Below are positions 35,709-49,014 of a stretch of 64,000 nucleotides of DNA, one piece after another; position 1 is the stretch's first letter, and the number at the start of each line of letters is the position of its first letter. A program made the position numbers and the translations under genes. This DNA comes from Serilophus lunatus. Its lineage: Eukaryota > Chordata > Aves > Passeriformes > Eurylaimidae. The notes beneath the pieces are model-generated. The model saw nothing but the letters and a program-made list of their open reading frames with translations. It did no database searches and was not told the DNA's origin. The stretch covers positions 124,001 to 188,000 of the forward strand of contig VXBA01003292.1 in assembly GCA_013399895.1 (NCBI GenBank). The letters run 5' to 3'.

Positions 35709-38080
35709 CTGAGAAGAGGAAGGAAACATTACAGCCAAACTCCTGAAGAGACTAGCCAGCTGCTGCCTTGCCATTTTTGACCTTAACCTTGACGTAACTC
35801 TTCATGAAGCAAATAGAGAAAAATGGCATAATTTCTCCCCAGTGAAATCTTAGAATATGTAGGATGTGGGCAAAGGAGTCAGAACCATTACTATTCCTAG
35901 ACATCCATCCAGTCAGACAAGCAGATGGAAAAGCACAAACCGTTCTCAGAGAGAGTAGGAAATATGGACCAATGCCTATAGTTCAATTTCTATGCCAAAT
36001 ACCAGTGTGAACTCAGCAAGAGTAGGGATCCCAATAGACAAAACTACCAAATAATGCTCAGTATAGTATCGAGTAGAGGAAAAGGCCTAAAATAAATTGC
36101 CTTACAATATAATAATATAGAAATTGTCATCTGAAAAATCTTTTTTTGCTTCTTGGAAAAAAAGAGAAAGTCTTAATCTGTAGGGTTCGGCAGGTGCCCA
36201 GTTTGTAGGATGTGTAATTAGGACGCTCTTGTGACCAGAAAGACTTGGCAAATCCAGTTGACCAGACTGGGCATCTTGCATGTTTATGAATTGAAAAGAG
36301 AGTAAGAGAACAGTGCTGTTGCTTGTATGTAGTGTTATTAGCTGTGTAAACAGGTGACAGGTTGAATGTGAGGAGATGACAGACTAAAGATACAAGTTGA
36401 GGCAACAGACATACTTAAAACAACCTTAGTCTTTGCAGTTACTGAAGTTAGAAGTCTGAGCTGGGCTGATTACATTTTGAGTTGCTTATTAATTGAACAG
36501 AAAAAGGTAAAGGTGGTAACAAGCTGTACTGTTAACAGTCTGTGCCATGCAAAATGTAATGGAAGAACTGGAGTAAGGGAAGGGAATAAAAGATGTAGAA
36601 TAAATGGGGGTTTAACATAAGCCATGGATTAGCTATTGTCAGACATGAGATATTTGATAGATATATAGGCAGTGGTTATTGTATGGCTTGAATAAGATAT
36701 AATTGAGGAAGAATAATCAATCTAGCCGAAGATACAGCTGGAGGAAAAAAAAGAAGGCAAGAGTGATCATAACTTAAGCTTCTGCTTCATTACAATGTTG
36801 ACAATGTCTCTACAAGGTTCTTCAGTGAGTCTAAAGTACCTGAGGAGGTTTGAAGTTTTTGTTCCAGATGAACCATGCAAATGCTAAAAGTCATAATCAG
36901 GAGCTTCGGTGTGCCAACCATATTATGCTGCATGAGCATTGCCTGTCAATTAGCAGGGCATGGAGAATATACTGTGTAGTGTGAGAAGCAAGTGAAAAGA
37001 GCTCACTGAGATTTGTGAAATAGCTTTCACCACAGCATTATTTTGTAGACATGGTGTAATCCAAACCACTGTCCACTTCCTTATGCCAGATTGGAGCATC
37101 TGAATCTGTATGTGGCAGGTCTTTCCATGAGAATCAAACAGAAGGGCAAGGCAGTGTTAGGAAGGGACCATATTAGATCATGTAATGTGGCTCTTTGTGA
37201 GGTTGTTGGCAGAACTGTGGAAGTATTTCTTGGAAAGTGGGATAAAAAAATCCTTCGACCATTTCTCTGAAAGTTTCAAACTAACTAAAAAACCCCACAA
37301 ACGCAAACTTGGGCAGATGATGCTAAAGGTGTTCTACTTTGTCTGTATGGAGCTGACATACCGGTAATTCTCCATAACTAAAGATGGACCATAGGGTTGA
37401 TAAAAGATTTCAATAGACTTGTTTACCAGAGCACTAGTAAGCAAAAGTAGTCAGGATATTTGCATTCCAACCTGATATGTCATGTTATGATCAGTTTATA
37501 ACTTGATCATGACCTGCAAGTGCCTAAAATGAGCATTGCCAAAGCTACACCAGAAACTATATTTTGGAGTAGGGAGGGACTGGAACATTTCTTTGAAGCA
37601 ATTGGATATGCTGGCTAGCACTGAGCATCATAATCTAGAAAACTGACCTCTAGATGAATAGTTTTATCTTTCAACTCAGTCATTTTTTGAAGAACTATGT
37701 AAAAATACTTGACAAGAGTTAAAGCTTAATCATTTCTCTTGTATTCTATCAAATCAGAGCCTTTTCTGGGCTGTTTTTAAAAAGGTATTAGTTTGTGTAC
37801 TCAATATTATGATTATTTTACAAGCTTTGAAGTGGGGAACAGGGGAAATGTTAATTGGTTGTGAGGAAGGTTACCTAGTGATTATGTTGTAGAGGATATC
37901 CACTGCTGTGATTCCTTAAATCAGTCATTCATAATGTATACCTGTGCTTCTGAGAGCAGCAGTGCCCCACTGTGAGACTGTGTTTTCCCTCTCTGTGAAA
38001 GAGGGAAGATGTTAGGCAGGAATACAAAGTCTTATCGTTCCCATTAGAGCTGTACTTTATATTTTAAGCTGATGTTTGAA
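35709..38080. other. unique AT-rich non-coding stretch
   Basis: No repeats or exons could be supported. Confidence 0.5.
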
Positions 38081-38084
38081 GGAG

Positions 38085-38295
38085 CTGCACCTTTTCATCC
38101 TGGAACAGATGGACACTGGTCAGCACTCACAGGACAGCAAGACCAAAGTCCAGACAAGCTCAGCACACAGCTTCTTTATTCATACAAGGGATCTAGATTC
38201 TTTCATAGAATTACCGTTAGGGTTAAGCTCTTCTAGACACAATGTCCAGAGGGAATAATTTATTCCTCCCTCTTCCTCCTTTTTTATATATCATG
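38085..38295 (-). mobile_element. Possible LTR fragment (R/U5-like), minus strand
   Basis: On the minus strand a TATA-like motif (TATATAAAAAAG, near 38278-38289) is followed about 110 bp later by AATAAA (38175-38180), which leads into a GC-richer segment (gaagctgtgtgctgagcttg). That spacing and order match the promoter, R and polyadenylation layout of a retroviral LTR. The ends and a target duplication were not found, and no internal region is seen. Confidence 0.27.
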
Positions 38296-38686
38296 CGAGG
38301 TAAAGCCACCCTGAGACTAGAGTTCATAGGATTCCTTCCTTCATTACTTGTGCTTCTGAAAAAGATTACCCACAACACAGGATTCCAGAGAGGTCTTTTA
38401 ACATACTTTCATTTCCTTAGTGGTCATTCTTTTTCTTCTTGGATCTATGGTTATGGAGAGGGAGATACGGTATGTACTTAATTCTCGGGCTGCTCTGGAT
38501 GGTAGGAAGCAGGCAAGAGCTGTGCCAGTGGATGAGATATGTCCTCCCTGGTCTCCAGCAGATCCATTTTGTGATCCCCTCGCTCCCGCCACTTTTTCCT
38601 CTTATTCACAAAATCTCAGACCTTGAAAGGCATTTAAATATCCATCACCCATGTTAAGCAGTGAGATTCAGCTGGCTAAAATACCT

Positions 38687-38790
38687 TGTTCCTCATCTGT
38701 GAAACGGCGAGTAAATACTATTTCATGTTTATCATGAGCATAATTACTCTAAAGACTGTAAGACACTGTATTACCCTAGCAATTGCAGAG
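38687..38790 (+). repeat. MIR-like SINE relic
   Basis: The phrase gttcctcatctgtgaaacgg is the core MIR landmark that follows the tRNA-related part. It is followed at the expected distance by actgtaagacactgtatta, similar to the MIR tail. The copy is heavily decayed and its boundaries are approximate. Confidence 0.45.
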
Positions 38791-39384
38791 AGGAGTCCAT
38801 ATTTATTAGAGGAACAGTTTAAGATCACTGTCATACTCTCTTATACTTTTTCATCCAACTGTTTCCTCAGTTCATAAGGCACTGGAACAAAGGACTGTCA
38901 CAGGAGAGTAACTGGATCATTGACCTGCTTTACGGTGACTTTCTACATTATTAACGTTTCCTTTATTTTGTGGGCTTTGCTGTTTGGGTGCAGAATGCTG
39001 GTGACCTTTTAGGAAAAGAGCTTTTCTGTATGTATTGAAGACATTTTTAGAACAGCTTAATAGATTCTTATGCTCTCTTTCACTTCTTCAGACAGTGCCT
39101 GTCTGCTTCGTGTACAGTGGCTATTGCATTATTTTTGTTTCATTTTATTGTTTTGTTTTTTCAAATAGCACATTTACCACTGAGTTTTTGTGTACCTGGA
39201 GATGAGACTCACCTACTTGGACTTACTAAAGAGCCCATCGACTCATTCAATAAAAGATTTTAGACCTAGTTTTCTGGGCAGAATTCCAGGTTGGGAAATC
39301 ACATTTTTCTCTCTGCCTTAAGCAGTTTTGTGTTATTGTCCTCTTTTAGTGAAGAGCTATCTCATTTTTCCGTTAAAGACACTA

Positions 39385-39445
39385 CATTTCAATACTCACC
39401 TTTTGAAAAGTGCTTTGGGATTTGTTCAGATAGTTCCTATATAAA
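39385..39445 (+). repeat. L2/MIR3-type 3' tail relic
   Basis: The order aaagtgctttgggatttg then tcctatataaatatgtg resembles the conserved 3' tail AAAGCGCTTTGGGAT...GCTATATAAATG shared by L2-type LINEs and their SINEs. Only the tail remains. Confidence 0.45.
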
Positions 39446-40859
39446 TATGTGTTTTGTTTCTTAAGTGGTTTGCTTCACCACTTCTCCTTCAAATTAGAAG
39501 ACTTGTCCTGTTTCCAAGAAGAGGTGCCAGGTATGTCTTCAGGCTTACACATCCTACTGGATTTGAGATCTTTGTTCACTGGCTAAGAATATATTTATGT
39601 AGGTTTTAAGTATTGCCATGTCTGTGCTCTGGGATTATAGATATTTCTGTTAATGAGTTGCCGGTGGGCAGCCAAACAGTATTCAGTGTGAATTTGCTTG
39701 TTGTGCTTGCACGTTAAGAATCACTGCTTTGTCTGTGAATTGTGAGCAATTTGGTGCAACTGTTCAAAAATCAGTATTAAAAACTTAATCAGGTTGTGGA
39801 ATTTTACTTAGAGTCTTAAATCACTTTCTTAATTCTAGAGTGGCTTTTATCTTGCCTAACTAAACATTTTAATGGAATTCTAGTTTAGGGGCTCCCATGA
39901 ATAAAGAGAAACATGGGAAGAATACACACTACCAGGAGCATTTATAGGACCCTTGAACAGTGAATGGAAACTAACTCAGAAAAAAATGAGACTATTTTCT
40001 TTCACCCTCACATTTGTCTTATATCTTTCAGCTATAGAAGGCTGGGGTATTACTTCTAGAAATACTGGATAAGATGTTTTTAAACAGCAGTGAGGTTTTT
40101 TGGGATTGTGTTCCTTTAAAAACATTTATTTCCCTTCACTTCCCCCTTTTAAATTTCTGCAGATGAAATCATTACTACTCTTTCTAGTGACTGAACACAA
40201 AAGGATGAGGAACACAGATGGGCAGAAATCAATTTCTTTCATTTGTGTGAATGTAATCTCCATTTAGGTGTACATTTGAAGACACTTTTCCTTTGCAAAT
40301 AAACTGTGCAAATTGATGTCATCTTATTTTCCCACTTTGCCTGCAATTGTTTAGAATTAAAGGGTGGATGCAGCCCTGAAGAGCTGGAGAAAGCAACCTG
40401 AAGGTAGGGATGTCCAGAGGATAGATCTGTGTTGTTTCCCATAAAGAGTGGATGATCAGAGAATAGCATTCTGCTATGGCAGGTCTGTTTACTGGTTTCT
40501 GTGCTGCACATCCACAGATATCTGAAATGCTTAAATCTTAATAGTGCAAGGCTTTCCTTTCTGCTTCCTGTCTCCTTAATCCAGTCTGATCTTTTAGCTG
40601 GGGCAGAGACAGCAATGCTCCTGTATTAAACTTATTTTGGAAGGAGCATTTAGCAGTTGCTGTCCCTTCTAAACTCATTAATTCAGGTGAAGAGCAAGTA
40701 GGGGGAGAAGGTGGCTTTGACTATGTTGCCATACTGCAATCTTTCTGTGCTGTGGAGCCTGAATGAGGAAACAAGGGAAAGAGGCAGCTGTGTTAGTCTG
40801 TTGTCACTGCCATCACTAATAGAACACGATGATTTCCATCTTTTCCCATCTGCCTGTGG
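39446..40859. other. unique AT-rich non-coding stretch
   Basis: Nothing identifiable. Confidence 0.5.
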
Positions 40860-40988
40860 GGGGAGAGGCGCTGATAAGGCCTTGGGATTGGTTACAATCT
40901 CCTGAAATCACAAAGCAGATGGATATTGAGCAGATAAGCGTTAATCTGTCCTGGGAGAGGATTAATCGGGTGAAAGATGGCAATCTAT
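40860..40988. promoter_or_regulatory. Candidate conserved non-coding element
   Basis: GATA-like (ctgataagg, cagataagcg) and paired-type homeodomain-like (gttaatctg, gattaatcgg) motifs are packed into about 130 bp without a repeat match. It ends against a GT/G-rich run. The regulatory reading is an inference from motif density. Confidence 0.25.
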
Positions 40989-41044
40989 GTGTGCGTGTGC
41001 GTGCGGGTGGTGTGGAAGGGGGCGGGGGTGAGAGTGGTGGGCAG
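40989..41044 (+). repeat. GT/G-rich tract with G-quadruplex potential
   Basis: A (TGTGCG)-like run (gtgtgcgtgtgcgtgcgggt) passes into ggggg-c-ggggg and then gtggtggg. Four G-runs of at least three bases are available within about 37 bp, although two loops are long. Confidence 0.7.
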
Positions 41045-41349
41045 CTGGTGCTGCTGTCATCTCTTTTGGTCCTGCTTTTGTCTTGTTTGTGTGCCATAGT
41101 GGCAAATAAGGCCTGTTTCCTACGTAAGTCCTATTCCTCTAATTTTCAGTGAACTTTGACTTCAAAAGCAGGGAAAAATGTCTCAAGTTGTTTAAATAAG
41201 CTAAACCTTTTTTTATTGTCCACTTTCTCTCTATACTTTTAGCCAACTTACTATTTCTTTTTTCTTTTCTTCAGAACATATTCAATGATTATGTGACATA
41301 TGATTTAAATTATTTTTCTGACATCTATAGCAGCTTATCTGAGAATCTC

Positions 41350-41405
41350 TAAACGTTTTATAGGCAATTAATTAATTCTCACAATGTCTCTGAGAGGTTA
41401 GGTAA
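41350..41405 (-). repeat. MIR-like SINE relic (fragment)
   Basis: The phrase ttaattctcacaatgtctct followed by gagaggttaggtaagcatta resembles the minus-strand MIR landmark TCCTCACAAC...TGAGGTAGGTA. Confidence 0.5.
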
Positions 41406-41961
41406 GCATTAAAGACCTGCAGGGTCTTTTATTTGCTTGTTTGTTTTCCCCCAGAACATTTGGATACGTGTAGCACCTGTTGCCTGAATTTGGAGTTATA
41501 TGCTAAGTGCTTCTGAAATTCAGGCCTTATATCCATTATTGGTGGGTATGCTGTGATACAGAGCAGTGGGATCAAAATTAGAGAAAAGTGTATCAGTGAC
41601 AAAGATGGGAATAAATTTATGAACCCAGCATTTTCATCTTCAATCACTTTTTTTCACCACACAGTACAGTGCTTTTCTGGCGTGGCACACTGAATGCTGA
41701 TTACTGGTTTCTCTCTGAATACAGCTGTTTCCTTTTTTTTGCCACACAGTTGTGGTTCACATGACTCCTTTTTCTTCATATATATCTCTGTCTCTCTCTC
41801 TTTTTTTTTTTTTGTGGAAGAATACGCAGTGATGCCAGTGTCCCCTCACAGCTACCTTCTGATGTGCCTGCTCTTTTCATTGGATTAGTTGCCAGCATCT
41901 ATGAAAGATTTGGCAGCCTTGTATAAAGCTGAAAGATTATAAAACTACTGGGGTTACATGG

Positions 41962-42130
41962 AGTGCATAAAGGCGAATTCTGTCCTGCTGTCCTGCCTTG
42001 GGGTTTAGCTCTTAGTGTCTACACTTACTTCACTGGTGAGTGTTTGAACAGCATGATGTAATTTATGTGTGAGAGGTATAATTGCACATCACAGCCAAAT
42101 TTTCAGAGGGGCCTTAACTCAGTGTCTTAC
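41962..42130. repeat. Decayed ancient amniote repeat relics
   Basis: The phrases ggcgaattctgtcctgctgt, ttacttcactggtgag and caaattttcagaggggcctt resemble, in order, the AAATTCTGCCCTCA, GACTTCAATGG and AAATTTTCAAAGG..CCT landmarks of old palindromic amniote repeats. Each match is short. The call rests on three matches in one 170-bp stretch. Confidence 0.35.
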
Positions 42131-45105
42131 TTTTATGTGCTCAGAACATTTATTTTTGTATGGAAATGAGCTCGATCACAAAGACATATAAAAAGAGCCT
42201 GTAGATTTAAAACTCAACCAATCAGTCTATTTCTATAGCAGCAGTATGATAAAAAACCCACTATCTTTGGTAAATTGTGTAGGCGTGTAGGTGCTTATTA
42301 TATTCACCAGGTCTGCAGTAAAGATCCCTGAGGAACTGGAACCAGGAGTCTCTGTAAGCAGTTGTCTTTGGATGGCTGGAGCAGTGCAGTGTCTTTGATC
42401 AGTCCTGAGTTTTCCTCCTTCTTCCCTTGAAGATGGATATTCAAAACAGTTAGAGTACAGAGATTTTACTGTCACAAGCCCAGGAAGGCTGTTGTTACTG
42501 GCTGTGTGGCTACGTGAGTGCTGAGGTCTCATTTAGTATTAATCACCAATACCAGAGGCATATGTGAGGATGTTTTAATTTTGCCTCAATTTTATAATAA
42601 ACCTTTTGCTGTGGCTAGGACAGGTGTGTTTGGTATGTTTGTTCCATCTTATTGGGGAACTTGCCAAAGGCACGAGAGTACAGTCAGTCAGATAACCATG
42701 AGCTAGGAATAACATACAGTTTTTTTCTTTTTATTGTTACATTATCAGCGATACAAACGGATAAGGGAGGAGTTTCCTTCTTATAAGTGAACACTGGATA
42801 GCTTTTGAATTAGCCTGTAGTCTTGATGACAGTTTGCAGGTCTGTTATGCAGGAGATTGGACAAGGTAATTAGAATGTTTCTTTCTGGCCTCAGATTTCT
42901 TACCTGAATAACAAGAGGTCAGAGGTCTACAGATTGTAGATACTGCTTTATATCACTGATCGTCTTTTTCCATGTATTAGGGTGAGCAATGCTTTTTTCT
43001 GTCTTTACTCTCCCTGTAGTTTGTAATCTTTGACTAAGTTTCTAAAAGTTGTTTTTTCCACCTTGCGTTGTCCTGACGTTGTTTTACAAGTTTCCTGTGG
43101 TCAAACAGTTTGCTAGAGTTTGACACGTGGGGTAGAAAAAGGAAACCTTTTGAGACATCGAGTTATTAAAGACAAGGGGACACGCTGGGAAAATAAATTG
43201 CCAACAGCATGAACTGAAGTAGAAATATTTGTTAACTTGCTGTCAGACACAGATTTTTTTCTTTCCTGAGAAAAATTACAGACTCTTTAATTTTTCTTCC
43301 ATACCTGTCATTTTTATGATGATTTTCTTTCCTTACCATTTTGTTCTGCATTATTTCAGTTACCTTTAGGAGGAGCTTTCTCCATCTTATTGTAATAGCA
43401 TTCCTCGGTTTGGAGTGCTTAAATATTTTTTTTGTAAAAAACAATGTTTCTGACTGGTAAGAGGACAGGATATGATTGGATTCTAGTAACAAAGATTAGA
43501 TATGTAATGTTCATCAAAGATCCATCTCATAAAGAGCTGTACCTAGGGCTGCACTGATCAAAGAAGAGAATTCTATTGATTCCTATGGCTTAGGATGAAA
43601 TGCAAAATGGTATTCTACTGATACCCCTTTTAAATAATTCTCCACCCTTTTTTTCAGACACAAAGTGAGGGCTCTCTTCTTTTAGCAAGGGAAGACTTGG
43701 CACAGTCTGTTCTACATGATACCTATACATAATATACATAATATTTATAGATGTATATACATAATACAGTGAAAAAAACCAAAAGAACCTGCAATGGATT
43801 TTCCTTTTGTAATTTGTTCAACAAATTTGACAGACAGACAAAATATCCCTTATGGGTGAGAACGCATGAGTATATTCAGTGGTCTCAAGTAAAATTTAAA
43901 ACTTTCTTCATATAGTTTTAATGACACTCATGACAGAGTCAAAACAAGAAAACATAGAATCAAAATTGAAAATGCACTTTTGCTTCCCCCACCCTCCAAA
44001 TTTTTCCCGAGGAATTCAGCTCCGAATGCTTCAGTTTAGTTGCTTCAGTCTGCTGCAGTGCAGCTGACTGGTGATAATCTAGGTACCAGCCCTATTGCCT
44101 CTTGTGGAATTTGCTCTTTACTATCAAGCAGGTGAAAATTAACTCTATGAAGGAAAGTGTTATACTTGGTTGTCTTGCATAGATTTAGTCTGGACTCTTG
44201 GATTCTATAATCTGCGGTGTCTTGGAAAAAAGGAAGAAGGCTGCTTAGTTTGATGTTTACATGACTTTATAAAAGTAGACAGTTATGAATTAAGTTAGTA
44301 CTTCCTGTTGTATTTTGAGGGTGTATATGTAGTGAACAAAAGTGTCGAGGCACCATGGATATGGCATTAGAACTTTCAGTATACAAATAAATGTTCCAAT
44401 TCATCTCTTTTCAGAAAATTGGAGCCTTTTTGGATGTGCTGGGATCAGTCAAGAAACTTGAAATATAGATTCTCTCCCTACTTGCATGAAATGTTCTAAT
44501 TACTTAACTTAGAGAGATGATCATACTGGGAAATACTTAATATGATGTGCCAAATCCTTAGCAAATATAAATTGACATAGCTCCATTGAATTCTCCAGCC
44601 AAGTATTAGAGCTGATTGAAAAACAGAAAATGGCAATAAAAAAATCAACCAGCTGAAAATACCTACTTTAGTTTAGTTCAGTTCCATTTGCTGCCAAAGT
44701 TTTTATTTTGCTTTCATGTTACTTTTGATATTTTTTTCTTATGCTCTGTCAGACTTGTCACTTTTTTTTCCCTCTTTAGGTTTGCTTTTCTATTTTTGTT
44801 GATATAAAAGAGAATATGAAGGAACATAGAATACCTGTGACCAAAAAGATGAGAAGAACTAAACTTGAAATATTCCATTCCATGAAAATGTCAAATTCCT
44901 TTTGTTCAAGTTTGGTTTTTTTTCAGTATGAATTCATTTTTTCTCGCAAACTTACAAGCAAATCTGTTGAGTGAGAGTGTTACTAAAGTGTCTTAAATGA
45001 GTACCTTTATCATTTTCACTGCCTTAGGTAATTTTTCTGGCCCTTCAGATGGTGATATACTGATTGGTTCACATTTCTGTCCTGTTCTGTATTATCAGGG
45101 TGGTC
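42131..45105. other. unique AT-rich non-coding stretch
   Basis: Nothing identifiable. Confidence 0.5.
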
Positions 45106-45520
45106 TCAGTAAGAGTGGAACAGGAAACTGCTGCTGAGAAACACACCCGGTGCCAGTAGCTGGGTGTGCAGCTGCACTGGGAGCTGCTGGTTGTGCCTTG
45201 GGTGAGGGCTGATGGTGGGAGCCCCAGGCTGGAGGCTGTGAGCTGCTGCTGACCCTTTGCACCACCTGTGGCACCAGCCAGGTGACCGGGCACTCGGGGA
45301 CACAACAGGAGCTGATGACTCAGCAGAAAGACTCCAGACTATTGCAGGGAAAAGACTGTGAGGGTATAACAGCCCAGGGATTCTTTTGTTCAAGGTCTCT
45401 CCCTAGAGGCAGCAGCTCGAGTGGTTTCTGTTATTGCACCACAATTAAATTGCTTTAAGGATCCAGACATCTGGGGACTCTGCTGTGGAATACCCAGGGC
45501 TGAGCTGGTAAGGAAACCTT
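45106..45520 (+). mobile_element. Putative ERV LTR, plus strand, diverged
   Basis: This is a GC-rich block in AT-rich surroundings. A TATAA box (45365-45369) is followed by a pyrimidine-rich tcaaggtctctccctag segment, then a degenerate polyadenylation signal aattaaa (45443-45449), then ctctgctgtggaatacccag, and a likely LTR end near gagctggtaagg. This order (U3, TATA, short R, AATAAA-like, U5) and the short distance from TATA to the poly-A signal are those of avian ERVL-type LTRs. The 5' end is uncertain. The next 200 bp (to about 45720) stay GC-rich and may be the start of the internal region. No target duplication was found. Confidence 0.5.
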
Positions 45521-45720
45521 GTCTGACTGTGTGAGTGTGGGGTGTGCAGGGAGTCAAATGAGGCACCTGTAGGGTCTCTGGAGCCACCCAATGTGAAAGG
45601 GCTTCAGTCCCAGCAGTGAAAGTGTGGGGTGGCTGGAGTGTGACTGATGGAGTGGCTCCTGGATGGTCAGACAGGAAACTTTTCTTAACATTTGAAACGT
45701 GGCCACTCTCAGACCTAGGA

Positions 45721-48419
45721 GTCCTCTTTTTCCTGCAGAAAAGCACAGAATCCTAGCTTAATAAGATTTTACTTGCAGTAAGATACTTCCAGTCTGCTTT
45801 TCCCTTTCCATTCCTTAATGTAATTGTTTCTGATTTTCTGCCTTCTCACTGTTAGAAATGTCATGTTGTTCAGTTACCATCATGCTCACTTGGAGAAGTT
45901 TATTAAAGGTGACATAGACTTTCTGACATACTAGTGGCAGAAAAGTGAAACAAATTTCATGGCTTGTTTGGTAAAATGCTTCTTTTAGAACTGGTAGATT
46001 TAATGTGACTATTATCTGTTTAAGGAAATTTTTGCCCAAAAGAGACAGTGTTTTTTGTTTAAGTAGTAATTAATGACAATGGAGTGGGAAAGATAGTTCA
46101 ACTGAGTAACATTTTGCATATGATTTAAAACAAATGGAAAATTGTGTGTTACTAGAACCACATTGCACCTTGATTTGTATTTTGCATAGTTGAAGAGCAT
46201 TCAGGTGTGCAGTTCATCTTTAGTTTCACTGTCATACCCTAAACAATTGGAAATGACAGACCTTTCCTACATATGTGACTTCTGCTTTGTCCCTGTTCTT
46301 CATTTCACATGTGCAGCTGCAGGGAGAAATCCAGGGACATACTGAAATACATTATTTAAGGGTGCTTACTGTCAGTGCTTTCTAGGATGTTCATCTCAGT
46401 CAAGCAGGAAATCTAGTTGACTGTAGCCAGGTTTTCTTTCAAACCAGAAATTCTCAGTTCTGAAGATAGTCCAAATCCTTTATTGCTTTATGCAAGTGAA
46501 ACTGAAGATTCAGAACCTGAATTTATTTCCTTGAGGGCATCTACTCAAAAATATTGTTGCATGAGGAATGGAGGAGGCCTACATACATAATGGAAAGAAA
46601 ACATTAGGAATGGAGGTATCATTTTTAAAAATGCACTCTTGTTTGAGGCCAGTCTGTTTTCCAGTATTTTGCCACACATCTTGATTTAGTGAAAGAAGTT
46701 CACACTTGTAGATGCAGGAATGTTTCCTATGGCACATGACACTTTTCTAATGTTTCTCAAGCAGAAGTTTCTAATCATTATCAGAAACTACTTTATCAAG
46801 TAATGTAAAGCAGTGGTTATTAAATTCCCATTAGCTCTGTCCAGAGTTTGTGGAGAAAAGAGGAACCAAGATAAATACTATGTGAGACATTTTAAAGATA
46901 ATTTGAATTTCTTGTGCTAATGACATGCTTGAGAGAAATGGACAAAACCCAGCTAGAATTCCAGCTTTATGTTTCGTCTAAATCCAGAGCTGTAATCAGA
47001 TCAGTGATGTCTGTTGTACAGAATGCTGCTATTCTGTGCAAGCCTTTGATTTCAGGGTTTGTAAAAGTACAAATAATAATGGAGAAGGGAAAGGCCCGGT
47101 TGCGAAAACTTACTCTGAATATTTGAGAAATGTGTTTCTTTTAAATAAATGCTAAAAGATACATTAAAATGAATACTTTGCTAAACATTTTGAATTTTGA
47201 AGACAGTTGCTATTTTTTGCATCCAGACTTGGGAAGTGATAAATTATCATGGCTTTCTGTAACTAATGGCCACGGTTTTAGAGTCTTCCTTTAGGCTGAG
47301 ATAAAGGGAGACATACTGATAGAACAGAGAAGTACAGATGAAAACAAACAAAAACTGTTGCATGTTTCCAGTCTCCATTGGTTTGGTTTGGATGAGGAAT
47401 GGTGAGAACATTATATTTTACGTACAGAATGTGAATCATACCTTAACACCCATTCTATGGTACAAACAACAAAAAAAAAAAGATTAAAAATTTAAAAGCT
47501 GTTATGAGGAAAGCACTTGTATCACTGGAATGCCAATACATGTTCTGTTAAAAGAAGTTGGCTACACAGCTATGTGCTGCACTGACAAAAGCTGTAAAAT
47601 CAAATAAATAAATCCAATTTATGTATACATGCACACAGACACACTCTAATACATGTGTTTGTGTGAAAAAAAGCTGGGCAGGATGGCTCCTAGCTGACCT
47701 GCCTTTTCAATTCTGTTAAATGTGGAGTCCCAGCCAGCTTATTGCTGGTTTTGATCTTTGTGTTATATACTGGCAGTTGAAAGACTAAGGAAGAACAAAA
47801 GAAAATGTATTAAAATATGTTGAGCTACAGTAATAGTAGCTTCCTGTACCACCCCATTGTGGGAGACCAGAGATGTTTTGAGGAACAACTGTGGGAGCTG
47901 ATCTAAGGCATATGCAATTACATGCTCTGAAGACACGATGGAGGCTGTGTGTGCAAGACCTGTCATTGCTCTGCCCAGGGAGTGATGCATCAATACTCAC
48001 ATGGACAGTCTTCTGCATTTATAATTGACTGGTTTGGTTGAAAAGTTAGTATTTCTTTTAGAAATTATTATTTATAATGTGCATTAGTTCTAAGGGAATA
48101 TATGCTGAACATCTCTATCAGCTCTTGTCAGTTCTTTCTTCCTCCAAGTCACACAACTTTTTCTTTTACTGCAACTATTTACTGTTTTTTTAAGAAATAG
48201 GGCCAGCGAAGCTAATTTCCTTGGAAATTAAGTCAGCTCAAGTGGAACCAAGCTGAAGGGGAGTGCTCATATGTGTTACAGTCAGCTTGTGTTATAGGTG
48301 TAGAAAAAGCTGAATGTCAGGGTTTATTGTAGGGTTTAAATAGTTGTGTTTTGTTTATTCCTGTCTGCAAGATGAAGTACTTTAAATATGTTTTGCTTTT
48401 GAATGGTAAAGGTGGGAGA
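45721..48419. other. unique AT-rich non-coding stretch
   Basis: It contains a small A-run near 47470 and an imperfect CA/TG hairpin at 47628-47667. No genes were found. Confidence 0.5.
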
Positions 48420-48535
48420 TGATCTGAAGAAAGTGCAGGTGCAAAAGATTTGTGACTTGCTGAAGTCACATAGGAATGTAATGGCAGAATCATAAGAAGA
48501 AAACAGATCCCATGAGACCTAGTCTGTGCTTAATA
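48420..48535 (-). repeat. MIR-like SINE relic
   Basis: The phrases gacttgctgaagtcacatag and gtaatggcagaatcataaga, followed by aacagatc, correspond to the minus-strand MIR landmarks ACTTGCCCAAGGTCACACAGC, GGCAGAGC and AACCCAG. Confidence 0.6.
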
Positions 48536-49014
48536 TAATTTATTTTCATTCTCAGAGTACACTCTAGTTTAAATAGCAAGTAGAGGAGGAAATCCACTCT
48601 CTCATTTAGTCTTTAGTTTGTCATCTGGCACATGGTATACCACCTCTAGCAGTGACTGCCATTATTTAATGTTTGATCCTTTTTCAGTAGATATGGGACC
48701 TTTCAGTATATTTTAGGGTGGGAATAGATTTGGAGTCGATCCTGATTTCATCTTCATCAAAACAAATCTGAAGAATTCCAGCCTGCATCTTGTCTTTCCC
48801 AAAAGACACTTTGTGGGATTTAGGGAGATGCCTGCATAAGAAGAAACTGTGAGGAATGCAAAGCATGCTGATAGAGATTGTGACAGACATTGCATGCCCA
48901 GGGCAGTGTTATTGGAAAAGTCGTTCAGCAAAAGTCATTCAGCAATTTCAATACTCTCTACTATAAGAAAAATGACAATAATTAGTAGCATCCATGACAT
49001 CTGATTGACTCTGA

